Below, in pieces: positions 1-7,646 of a DNA stretch of 64,000 nt. The first letter of the stretch is position 1, and every line of letters starts with the position of its first letter. Source of the stretch: CANMXU01 sp052030545 (lineage in GTDB: Bacteria; Pseudomonadota; Gammaproteobacteria; Enterobacterales; Alteromonadaceae); contig NZ_JBPDIH010000012.1 of assembly GCF_052030545.1 (NCBI RefSeq), positions 1-64,000 of the forward strand. Reading direction: 5' to 3'. The notes under the pieces are model-generated. The model saw nothing but the letters and a program-made list of their open reading frames with translations. It had not been told where the DNA came from and did no database searches. The translations under genes were made by a program, and so were the position numbers.

Positions 1-24
1 GCTCGTAGGTATAATCAAAAAACA

Positions 25-40
25 CAGGGTAAGCACCCTG
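25..40. terminator. Short inverted repeat at the left edge
   Basis: CAGGGT and ACCCTG pair around an AAGC loop. There is no clear T-run, so it may end transcription from a gene left of the window or be incidental. Confidence 0.3.
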
Positions 41-59
41 ACTAATTCATACCTTTGCT

Positions 60-87
60 ATGTCCGATACTCTTTAGTATTGGACAT
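60..87. repeat. 12-bp hairpin upstream of the recombinase gene
   Basis: Positions 60-71 pair with 76-87 over 12 base pairs, including one G-T wobble, around a CTTT loop. No T-run follows. It lies about 70 bases before the recombinase start and could be a terminator, a regulatory hairpin or a recombination-related site; the sequence does not decide. Confidence 0.4.
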
Positions 88-159
88 AGTGTATATGATG
101 ATTTAAACTAGCTTCTACGTGTAATTACTCCTTAGAATTAAAATTAGGTATTTAAATCA

Positions 160-1416
160 ATGGCATCAACCAAGACCTTATTAAATAAGCCTGTACCGCT
201 GTTTCCACCTTATTTAGATTTATGCGACTTCGAACTTGAAGATTATCCTGAGCTAGAAAAAATCTTTGCTGACAATGAGTCTTGGTGGCTTGAGCAATTT
301 AATTGGGGAAAAGCATTCTTAACTTATATCGGCAGAAATAAATCAGCACATACTTATGACAGATTTAGAAATGACGTTGAACGGTTTTTACTTTGGTCGT
401 TTATCGAAAAACAAAAACCGATTGATCAACTACGTAAATCTGACTTACTCGAATTTGCCGATTTTTGTTGGCAACCACCGGTTACTTGGATCGGCACATC
501 AAACCAAGAACGTTTTAAAATTGCCAATGGCTATTCAACGGCAAATGAATTTTGGTTCCCATTTAAAATTCAAGCGCCTAAAAGTTTAAAAGCTCAGTTT
601 GTGATTGATAAGAAAAAGTATCGTCCATCACAGCAAACACTTTCTTCCATGTTTACCGCAATAATCGTCTTTTATAATTACTGTATGGCTGAAGATTTTT
701 GCATTGGCAACCCAGCGCAAATTGCTAAAAAAGATTGTCGTCACTTCATTATTGACTCACAAGTAAAAGAAATTAAGCGTTTAACCGCTAGCCAATGGCA
801 ATATGTATTAGACACTGCGGTTGAAATGGCTGATGAAGATCCTCAATTTGAGCGTAACTTATTTGTAATTGCTGCACTAAAAACCTTATTTTTAAGGATT
901 TCTGAATTGTCTGAACGGCCAACTTGGTCACCAACCATGGGACATTTTTGGCAAGATGACGACGAAAACTGGTGGTTAAAGATATTTGGTAAAAGCCGTA
1001 AGCTGCGTGATATTACCGTTCCGCTCGATTTCTTACCGTTTTTAGAACGTTATCGCGCCTCACGAGAATTATTAGGTTTACCAGCAAGTAATGAAAATTC
1101 GGTACTGGTTGAGAAAATACGCGGTCAAGGTGGCATGACATCACGGCATTTACGCCGTATTGTGCAAGCGGTATTTGATAAAGCTTACGAAAATATGCTT
1201 CGTCATGAAGGAAAAAACAAGGCATTAAAGCTTAAAGAAGCGTCTGCTCACTGGTTAAGACATACCGGCGCAAGTATGGAAATTGAACGTGGCCGGCCAC
1301 TTAAAGATATTTCAGAAGATCTGGGTCATGCCAGCATGGCTACAACTGATACGGTATATGTTCAAAGTGAGAACAAAAAACGTGCTGAAAGCGGTAAACG
1401 AAGAAAAGTTGATTAG
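160..1416 (+). CDS. Tyrosine recombinase / site-specific integrase
   Basis: A 418-residue tyrosine recombinase, predicted to cut and rejoin DNA through a covalent phosphotyrosine intermediate. The catalytic set is visible in the C-terminal half: Arg246 (in LFLRISELSER), His364 and Arg367 (HWLRH), His390 (LGHAS) and Tyr400 (DTVYV). The N-terminal 200 residues would hold the SAM-like core-binding domain. It stands alone, with no excisionase, phage or transposon genes to its right, and its base composition matches the neighbours. It could be a resident chromosomal recombinase or the edge of an element that lies left of the window. It lacks the extra helix region typical of integron integrases as far as I can see. 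The target site is unknown. Confidence 0.88.
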   Translation: MASTKTLLNKPVPLFPPYLDLCDFELEDYPELEKIFADNESWWLEQFNWGKAFLTYIGRNKSAHTYDRFRNDVERFLLWSFIEKQKPIDQLRKSDLLEFADFCWQPPVTWIGTSNQERFKIANGYSTANEFWFPFKIQAPKSLKAQFVIDKKKYRPSQQTLSSMFTAIIVFYNYCMAEDFCIGNPAQIAKKDCRHFIIDSQVKEIKRLTASQWQYVLDTAVEMADEDPQFERNLFVIAALKTLFLRISELSERPTWSPTMGHFWQDDDENWWLKIFGKSRKLRDITVPLDFLPFLERYRASRELLGLPASNENSVLVEKIRGQGGMTSRHLRRIVQAVFDKAYENMLRHEGKNKALKLKEASAHWLRHTGASMEIERGRPLKDISEDLGHASMATTDTVYVQSENKKRAESGKRRKVD

Positions 1417-1721
1417 CCTTAGCTTATCGGTTTAGGAAAATGGCAGTTAAGCGCCCTGCTTTTCTGCGTTTTCCGTAAATAACACTCTACTTAATCGCAA
1501 CAACTAAAAAACAAATTCCATAAAATTACCAGTAAAATCAAAAGCTTTGTTAATTGTTTTAATTGATTTTCATGCAAGCTTTCAGTAATAACTCGCTCAG
1601 TAAGGTCCTACAAACCTTGATGATAAAATAGCTATCTTAAAACGATATGAATAGCGAAACTTACTGTTTACTGAAGGTAAAAGCACTATAATCATGACTT
1701 AAATTATCTTAAGGTCTACCT
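1417..1721. other. Intergenic region without recognised features
   Basis: About 300 AT-rich bases between the recombinase and the TPR-like gene. I see no RNA gene, clear terminator or conserved operator. It presumably holds the promoter of the following gene. Confidence 0.5.
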
Positions 1722-2138
1722 ATGAATACCAAATTATACAAACGCGTGCTTTCTCTGACCGACAGCCTACTTGCAGCCGCTCAACAAGAGAATCAACAAC
1801 GCTTCGACGGTTTTTATGCCGAGTTAAAGCAACTGTGTGAAGAACATGAAAACTCAGATAAAGACCACCCGGTACAATGGGAAACATTGGCTGATTTTAC
1901 CGAAGACCTAAACACTGCCATTACCATTTACCAGCAAGCACTTAAAAAAGCACAAGCGATAAACGATAAAGACTTTCTCTCATCCATTGCTTATTCAATT
2001 GCCTCGTTAAAAGTTGAACTAGGTGATAATGCGGGGGCTATCGAATATTTGGAACAAGCCAAAATCAGTGCTAATAAAATTGTAGATAAAGAATTAAAAG
2101 CTGAAATTCATGCTTTGCTTGAACAACTTAATCATTGA
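1722..2138 (+). CDS. Small TPR-like cytosolic protein
   Basis: A 138-residue acidic, almost wholly helical protein without signal peptide or membrane segment. Residues about 57-135 read as two tetratricopeptide-like helix pairs (an AITIYQQALKKAQ helix, then a DNAGAIEYLEQAK helix). That suggests a protein-protein interaction scaffold. It lies 51 bases before the nitrilase-fold gene on the same strand, so the two may be co-transcribed and their products may interact (inference). I do not recognise a named family, and no enzymatic motif is visible. Confidence 0.6.
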   Translation: MNTKLYKRVLSLTDSLLAAAQQENQQRFDGFYAELKQLCEEHENSDKDHPVQWETLADFTEDLNTAITIYQQALKKAQAINDKDFLSSIAYSIASLKVELGDNAGAIEYLEQAKISANKIVDKELKAEIHALLEQLNH

Positions 2139-2189
2139 TAGTAATTAGGTTTTAAAATTTCAGCCCAAGTTAAACGGAAAACATCGATA

Positions 2190-3179
2190 ATGCGCGCAGC
2201 AGATAGTCAACAAACCAGTTCGTTAAATGCACAGCAAAGCCTATCATCGGCTAACCCAGTACGACCTGACGGCACCAATATAAATGAACAACGCCGCCCG
2301 AAGCTTTATCAAGTGTTATCAGACAATCCCCTAGCTAAACAAAAGATTGCACGATCTGAGAACTTGAATAAAACTGAGGTGCCAGAAACAGCTAATGTGG
2401 CAATATTTGCAACATATAAGTCAAATGAAGCGGCCATAGAAGATGTTTGTCATTACATTGAAAATAATCTCAGTGATATTATTCAATTGCCGGAATTATT
2501 TTTTGTTGCCGATAAAAGCCTGACTCAAAATGCTGAGCAACGCGCGCTAATAGCCAATTTAAGCAAGCAGTTAATTAGTAAAGTCAGCGCAGTATTAAGA
2601 CCTTTTCAATACGTTTGCACCAGTTTAATTCTTGATGATAAACATCAGGCTGTGCTTATTGGTCAACAAGGTGTATTAGCCAAACAAACACAATTACATT
2701 TTTGCCACCGATACCAATGGACATCACTCGGTGATGATTTAAACATTATTGAATTACCGTTAGAGCAAGGTAATATCAAGGTTGCAATGTTAACGGCTGA
2801 CGATGCCAACATCACTGAAATTGTTGAAATCGCTGCGCAAAACAATGTTCATGCATTACTGGTTCCCTTTGATATTCAAGAAGCTTATGAAGTTGAGCAG
2901 GCGTTAATATCGCGTGCTGTTGAAAATAGCATTTGCATTGTCGCTGCAACTCGAGAGAAAAGTTTTCCGCAAAGTCAGCTAGAGAACAGCAACAACAATA
3001 GTACAGCGGGTAAAACAAAAACAGGCGGTAATCAAAAGCAGTTAAAAGCAAAAAAGTTTGCCGGTTTAATTATCAATTTAAGCAAAACTAGCCAACAAAA
3101 CACTGCGCCGCCTTTGGTTAAACATCAACATGGCAAAATCACTAAAGCCCTTATTTTCCCGATAGCTGCCGTTAAGTAA
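2190..3179 (+). CDS. Nitrilase-fold (carbon-nitrogen hydrolase-like) protein lacking the catalytic cysteine
   Basis: A 329-residue protein. The first 65 residues are polar and low in complexity (many Ser, Gln, Asn) and look disordered. Residues about 70-255 align by eye with the nitrilase superfamily. Glu102 sits in LPELFF, Lys165 in KQTQLHF, and the region VAMLTADDAN...HALLVPFD...RAVENSICIVAATRE matches the family pattern around the nucleophile. The usual Cys, however, is replaced by Ala203, so amidase or nitrilase activity is not expected. A second low-complexity insert (about 260-290) precedes the last strand. It is probably a regulatory or scaffold pseudo-enzyme, possibly paired with the upstream TPR-like protein. 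Fold assignment is moderate; function is unknown. Confidence 0.5.
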   Translation: MRAADSQQTSSLNAQQSLSSANPVRPDGTNINEQRRPKLYQVLSDNPLAKQKIARSENLNKTEVPETANVAIFATYKSNEAAIEDVCHYIENNLSDIIQLPELFFVADKSLTQNAEQRALIANLSKQLISKVSAVLRPFQYVCTSLILDDKHQAVLIGQQGVLAKQTQLHFCHRYQWTSLGDDLNIIELPLEQGNIKVAMLTADDANITEIVEIAAQNNVHALLVPFDIQEAYEVEQALISRAVENSICIVAATREKSFPQSQLENSNNNSTAGKTKTGGNQKQLKAKKFAGLIINLSKTSQQNTAPPLVKHQHGKITKALIFPIAAVK

Positions 3180-3198
3180 AGATAGCTGACATAAAACT

Positions 3199-3234
3199 AA
3201 CGGCTTAATTTTGTCAACAACTCATTAAGCCGTT
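3199..3234 (+). terminator. Inverted repeat after the nitrilase-fold gene
   Basis: AACGGCTTAAT (3199-3209) pairs with ATTAAGCCGTT (3224-3234), an 11-bp stem 20 bases after the stop codon. No T-run follows, so its efficiency as an intrinsic terminator is uncertain. Confidence 0.45.
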
Positions 3235-3282
3235 GACCATTTGCAATAGCCTTGGTTAAAACCTGTCTATATTCATCACCTT

Positions 3283-3310
3283 AGCACTCAGCACTCAGCA
3301 CTCAGCACTC
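3283..3310. repeat. Heptamer tandem repeat (AGCACTC)x4
   Basis: Four perfect head-to-tail copies of AGCACTC in noncoding DNA between the nitrilase-fold gene and mesX. Such repeats change copy number by slippage. No coding frame crosses it. Confidence 0.85.
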
Positions 3311-3469
3311 AGAATTATGAGCCAAGAATAAACACAGCATTATAATAATTCCTGTCTTCAGCTCTAATTTCTAATCACTAAATTTCTTAAGCTAAGTTAA
3401 AACGGTTTAGTCAAATCTAGCTGAAAAGATCAATCCGAAACCAACCCATGAGCAATACTCATCATTTGA

Positions 3470-3482
3470 TGAAATATAATCA
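3470..3482. promoter_or_regulatory. Candidate MetR box upstream of mesX
   Basis: TGAA-ATATA-ATCA differs at one base from the MetR consensus TGAA-N5-TTCA. It is followed after a short gap by TCATTATAAATT, the same string that follows the perfect site in front of the metR-like gene. It lies 131 bases before the mesX start. Confidence 0.5.
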
Positions 3483-3612
3483 ATTTTTTTCATTATAAAT
3501 TGCGCGTATAAATTACACCGTGCTTTTTACTTGAGTGAACACCGCTTTAACAAGGCAATAAAGCGCGATAAACAATCAGCTTTTAATGGAAAAAATAGGA
3601 TAGTAGATCAAC

Positions 3613-4590
3613 ATGAATAACGACTTTAGCTTTACGATTAACAACATTGGTTTCGATGAAAATTATCAACCATCAAACAGTACTCGTGTTACCACAAATT
3701 TTGCTAATTTGGCGCGCGGTGAAAGCCGGAAAAAAAATCTACGTAATGCCCTAACCATGATTAACAATAGTTTTAATGCCTTAGCGCATTGGGATAACCC
3801 TAAAGGCGATCGTTATTATGTTGAGCTAGACATTATTTCTGTTGATATCGACGTGCAAGGCAGTGGTCAAGCCTTCCCATCGATTGAAATATTAAAAACC
3901 AATATTGTTGATCAACTCACCAATACGCGGATTGAAGGTATTGTTGGCAATAATTTTTCATCTTATGTGCGAGATTACGACTTTAGTGTTTTATTGTTAA
4001 ATCATAATAAAGATAAAGCGCACTTTAGTATTCCAGAAGATTTTGGTGACTTGCACGGCAAGTTATTTCAATCGTTCGTAAATTCAGACACCTACAAACA
4101 AAACTTTAAAAAGCCACCGGTGATTTGTTTAAGTGTTTCTGACAATAAAACCTACTTTAGAACTGAAAATCAGCACCCTGTTTTAGGTTTTGAATATCAG
4201 CCGAATGAATCGTCATTAACTGAGCAATATTTTAAAAAGATGGGCTTACAAGTACGCTACTTCATGCCTTCACATAGCGTGGCGCCGTTAGCTTTTTACT
4301 TTTTTGGTGACTTACTCAATGACTACAGCAATGTTGAGCTAATTAGCACCATCAGCACGATGGAGACCTTTCAGAAGATCTATCGACCTGAAATTTATAA
4401 TGCCAACGCCGTAGCAGGTAAATGCTACCAGCCAAACTTAAAAAATGTTGACCACTCGTTAACACAAATCGTTTATGACCGAGAAGAGCGAAGCAAACTG
4501 GCGGTTGACCAAGGAAAATTTGCAGAAGAGCATTTTATCAAACCTTATCAGCATGTGCTTAAGCAGTGGTCTGCAGCTTACGCACTTTAA
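3613..4590 (+). CDS. mesX: MesX, DUF1852 partner of the folate-independent methionine synthase
   Basis: A 325-residue soluble protein of the DUF1852 family, next to a MetE-core methionine synthase. In bacteria with this pair (established for MesD/MesX, for example in Acinetobacter) the DUF1852 protein is needed for MesD to make methionine from homocysteine with an as yet undefined methyl donor and in the presence of oxygen. I see no signal peptide, membrane helix or familiar cofactor motif. The stop codon is 27 bases before mesD, indicating one operon. A MetR-like site lies upstream. Family assignment rests on the overall protein and the neighbour; biochemical role is from the literature, not from motifs. 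Confidence 0.85.
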   Translation: MNNDFSFTINNIGFDENYQPSNSTRVTTNFANLARGESRKKNLRNALTMINNSFNALAHWDNPKGDRYYVELDIISVDIDVQGSGQAFPSIEILKTNIVDQLTNTRIEGIVGNNFSSYVRDYDFSVLLLNHNKDKAHFSIPEDFGDLHGKLFQSFVNSDTYKQNFKKPPVICLSVSDNKTYFRTENQHPVLGFEYQPNESSLTEQYFKKMGLQVRYFMPSHSVAPLAFYFFGDLLNDYSNVELISTISTMETFQKIYRPEIYNANAVAGKCYQPNLKNVDHSLTQIVYDREERSKLAVDQGKFAEEHFIKPYQHVLKQWSAAYAL

Positions 4591-4617
4591 TTTATTTGTA
4601 GGTATAGAGCATAAACA

Positions 4618-5694
4618 ATGACAACATTTAATCAAAACCCACTGATAGAGAAAAAATTACTGCCTACTTCAACAGCAGGCAGTTTACCTAAGCCGTCGTG
4701 GCTTGCCGAACCTGAAGCGTTATGGTCACCTTGGAAGCTTGAAGATCAAGAACTGGTTGACGGTAAGCAAGACGCGTTATCTATCGCTTTACATCAACAA
4801 CAGCAAGCAGGTATTGATATTGTCAGTGATGGCGAACAAACAAGGCAGCATTTTGTCACCACTTTTATTGAGCACTTAAGCGGCGTTGACTTTCAAAACA
4901 AAAAAACAGTGAAAATTCGCGATCGTTATCAAGCAAGCGTACCAACGGTGGTAGGTGAAGTATCTCGCCCAAACCCAGTGTTTGTAGAGGATGCAAAATT
5001 TTTACGCAGTCAAACCAAGCAGCCGATAAAATGGGCACTTCCCGGCCCAATGACCATGGTAGATACCTTGTTTGATGATCATTATAAAAACCGGGAACAA
5101 CTTGCTTGGCAATTTGCCAAAATACTCAATCAAGAAGCGAAAGAATTAGCCGCTGCAGGTGTTGATATTATTCAGTTTGACGAGCCGGCTTTTAATGTGT
5201 TTTTTGATGAGGTTAATGACTGGGGAATTGCCTGTTTAGAACGCGCCATTGAAGGACTTGCATGTGAAACTGCGGTACACATTTGTTATGGTTATGGCAT
5301 TAAAGCCAATACCGACTGGAAAAAAACCTTAGGCAGTGAATGGCGACAATACCAAAAAATTTTTCCAAAATTGAAAAAATCAAGCATTGATATTATTTCG
5401 CTTGAATGTCACAACTCGCATGTGCCCATTGAATTACTTGAACTTGTTCGCGGTAAAAAAATTATGGTAGGCGCGATTGATGTTGCAAGCAATGCCATTG
5501 AAACGCCAGAGGAAGTAGCTAATACCTTACGAAGTGCCCTTAAGTATGTTGATGCTGACAAGCTCTTCCCTTGCACAAATTGCGGCATGGCGCCGTTATC
5601 GCGCGAGGTTGCTACAGGCAAGCTTAAAGCTTTAAGTGCTGGAGCTAACATTGTTAGAAATGAACTGTTATTACAAACATCAACTCTATTGTAA
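4618..5694 (+). CDS. mesD: MesD, core methionine synthase (MetE C-terminal-like)
   Basis: A 358-residue protein corresponding to only the catalytic C-terminal half of cobalamin-independent methionine synthase; MetE itself is about 750 residues. Zinc-ligand positions are visible as His221 and Cys223 (HICYGYG) and Cys322 (CTNCGM). The homocysteine-binding half is conserved, but the N-terminal half that helps bind methyl-tetrahydrofolate is absent. That fits the folate-independent MesD family. It is the second gene of the mesX-mesD operon and is followed by a metR-like gene. The adjacent DUF1852 gene favours MesD over the other short core-MetE families. Confidence 0.87.
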   Translation: MTTFNQNPLIEKKLLPTSTAGSLPKPSWLAEPEALWSPWKLEDQELVDGKQDALSIALHQQQQAGIDIVSDGEQTRQHFVTTFIEHLSGVDFQNKKTVKIRDRYQASVPTVVGEVSRPNPVFVEDAKFLRSQTKQPIKWALPGPMTMVDTLFDDHYKNREQLAWQFAKILNQEAKELAAAGVDIIQFDEPAFNVFFDEVNDWGIACLERAIEGLACETAVHICYGYGIKANTDWKKTLGSEWRQYQKIFPKLKKSSIDIISLECHNSHVPIELLELVRGKKIMVGAIDVASNAIETPEEVANTLRSALKYVDADKLFPCTNCGMAPLSREVATGKLKALSAGANIVRNELLLQTSTLL

Positions 5695-5818
5695 GTTTTG
5701 ATCTAGTAGCACATTTAAACCCTATGATATTCAATACAAATGTCGCCTATTTAAACAGAATAAATATAAGAGAAAGCCGCTTTATGATGAATAAAAGTGG
5801 TAGAATTTAGAGTATCAA

Positions 5819-5831
5819 TGAAAAATATTCA
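5819..5831. promoter_or_regulatory. MetR box (TGAA-N5-TTCA) upstream of the metR-like gene
   Basis: A perfect TGAA-AAATA-TTCA palindrome 49 bases before the LysR-family gene. The consensus is that of MetR in enterobacteria. It suggests self-control by this regulator; a near match lies before mesX. Confidence 0.65.
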
Positions 5832-5879
5832 TCATTATAAATTTATATTCAATTTAAAACTGAACTACTGGAGGGAACC

Positions 5880-6764
5880 ATGCTGGAGAGGATCCACTTA
5901 GAAATACTGACCGCAATAAAAACCTATGGAACCTTAACCAAAGCGGCTGATTCTTTGCATTTATCTCAATCGGCGCTTAGTCACAGCATTAAAAAGCTCG
6001 AAGGCCAGTTAGGCACCAATATATGGAAAAAAGATGGTCGAAACCTTCGACTAACGCCAGCTGGCGAGCGCATTCAAGCCTTTGCTAATCGAGTATTACC
6101 ACAATTTGCGCATACTGAACTTTTATTAAATCAAATTGCCAAAGGCGAAATGGGCGCGTTGCGCATTGGTATGGAATGCCACCCATGTTATCAATGGTTA
6201 CTTAGAGTCATTCAACCTTATTTACAGCAATGGCCAAACATTGACATGGATGTAAAACAAGAATTTCAGTTTGGCGCGTTAGGTGCATTACTTAGCTACG
6301 AAATCGATGTACTGATCACCCCAGATCCGCTTTTTAAACCCAAAATTGAGTACATTCCGGTTTTTAACTACGAGCACCGATTAGTTGTAGCTACATCGCA
6401 CACATTAGCACAGCAAGACTTTGTAAGCCCTGAGCAATTGAGCGACGAAGTGCTTTTTAGTTACCCTGTTGAGCCATTAAGGCTTGATATTTTTAGTCAA
6501 TTTCTTAATCCAGCAAAGTGCTCGGTGAAAAAGCACAAACTGATTGAAACCACCGAAATCATGTTACAAATGGTGGCTGCAGGTCGCGGTGTTTGTGCAC
6601 TTCCGGGTTGGTTAGTTGACGAATACGCAAAATCAATGCCTATTAAAAGCCTTCGTTTGGGCAAGCAAGGGATCGGTAAACAAATCTATGTTGGTATACG
6701 CAAAGATGAACAGCATATTGATTATTTAAACGATTTTATCGCGCAGGCGAAACAAACAAAATAA
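5880..6764 (+). CDS. metR: LysR-family regulator, MetR-like
   Basis: A 294-residue LysR-type regulator. The N-terminal winged helix (residues about 1-60) contains the family signature: LTKAADSLHLSQSALSHSIK, then LEGQLG and R-LTPAG. Residues about 90-290 form the effector-binding domain; in MetR that ligand is homocysteine. Start: GGAGGG lies 5-10 bases before the ATG. A perfect MetR palindrome sits just upstream and a near copy precedes mesX, which supports MetR rather than another LysR member. Its job is probably activation of the methionine synthase operon. Convergent with the peptidase gene downstream. Confidence 0.82.
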   Translation: MLERIHLEILTAIKTYGTLTKAADSLHLSQSALSHSIKKLEGQLGTNIWKKDGRNLRLTPAGERIQAFANRVLPQFAHTELLLNQIAKGEMGALRIGMECHPCYQWLLRVIQPYLQQWPNIDMDVKQEFQFGALGALLSYEIDVLITPDPLFKPKIEYIPVFNYEHRLVVATSHTLAQQDFVSPEQLSDEVLFSYPVEPLRLDIFSQFLNPAKCSVKKHKLIETTEIMLQMVAAGRGVCALPGWLVDEYAKSMPIKSLRLGKQGIGKQIYVGIRKDEQHIDYLNDFIAQAKQTK

Positions 6765-6773
6765 AAATGGCTT

Positions 6774-6817
6774 GGCTGTATGCAAATGCTAGCTAAGCGC
6801 CCTATTTGCATACAGCC
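6774..6817. terminator. 14-bp perfect inverted repeat between convergent genes
   Basis: GGCTGTATGCAAAT (6774-6787) pairs with ATTTGCATACAGCC (6804-6817). It lies between the metR-like gene and the M23 peptidase gene, which converge. There is little T-run on either side, so it may act as a bidirectional transcription barrier or mRNA end stabiliser. Confidence 0.55.
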
Positions 6818-6826
6818 CCTAGACAG

Positions 6827-7642
6827 TTACTGAGATATTTTTAGCACTAACGCTGGGTCGATTTTCACATCAAACCAATTAATGCGCCAATCTAAATGCG
6901 GACCGGTAGCGCGGCCACTTGCGCCAACTCCAGCAACGACATCACCTTGTTTCACCGTATCACCTGCTTTTACATACGATTTGCTTAAATGTAAAAAGGT
7001 AGAGCTAACACCATGACCATGATCGATGATCATAGTACCACCAGAATAAAACATGTCGGGCACCCATAAAAGCACTTTACCATCGGCAGGTGCTTTAACT
7101 GGATCGCCGGTTTTACCGGCATAATCTAAGCCGTAATGTGGGTATTTTGGCACGCCATTATAAATTCGGCGACTACCGTAAACACCGGTAATTGTGCCTT
7201 CAATTGGGGCAATAAACCCGTTAGCAAATGCGGTGGTATCACTAAAAATAGTGCGCGCAGCTTTAACTTGCTTACTATCTTTAGCTGCACGTTCAACCGC
7301 TTTTGGATTGGGTTTCATGATGCTTTTTTTGATGCCTTCAATACGCTGTTCATTGTACTTGCGCTTTTTCGGCGTTAAGGTTTTTATCTCTTTTTCACCG
7401 TTAGGCTGCACTACACTTAAGGTATAGGTATTAGCATCGTCGCGACCAAAACCAAAAACAAAATTGCCTTGTTTAGTGACTGGCAGTACTTTGTCGTTGA
7501 GTTTTACCACGCTGTCAGCTTGTGTTTTACCTATCATTAAACCGCCTTGCGTTAATTCGCCCGACAGTTGAATTTGGGCAAACGCATTGGTACAAAATAC
7601 ACTAGCTAAGGTTAAAGTCGTTAATAGCGTTTTGTTTTTCAT
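6827..7642 (-). CDS. Secreted M23 metallopeptidase (LytM-type)
   Basis: A periplasmic peptidoglycan-directed M23 peptidase of 271 residues. I place the start at 7642 (MKNKTLLTTLTLASVFCTNAFAQ, a clear signal peptide). The longer reading frame would overlap the upstream gene. A Pro/Lys-rich linker (residues about 95-150) precedes the M23 domain, which shows HYGLD and IDHGHG. The last zinc motif reads GPHLDW where most family members have HLHF, so the usual second His is Asp. It is probably a member of an M23 subgroup with altered metal binding, or a cell-wall hydrolase regulator. It follows the QueD-like gene by 4 bases, so they form one operon with pyrC. Confidence 0.82.
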   Translation of the reverse strand: MKNKTLLTTLTLASVFCTNAFAQIQLSGELTQGGLMIGKTQADSVVKLNDKVLPVTKQGNFVFGFGRDDANTYTLSVVQPNGEKEIKTLTPKKRKYNEQRIEGIKKSIMKPNPKAVERAAKDSKQVKAARTIFSDTTAFANGFIAPIEGTITGVYGSRRIYNGVPKYPHYGLDYAGKTGDPVKAPADGKVLLWVPDMFYSGGTMIIDHGHGVSSTFLHLSKSYVKAGDTVKQGDVVAGVGASGRATGPHLDWRINWFDVKIDPALVLKISQ

Positions 7643-7646
7643 AAAA

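Noticed and set aside
160..1416. Integron integrase with attC-like hairpin
   Set aside because: No extra IntI motif is recognised and no gene cassettes follow; the hairpin is too short for an attC site.
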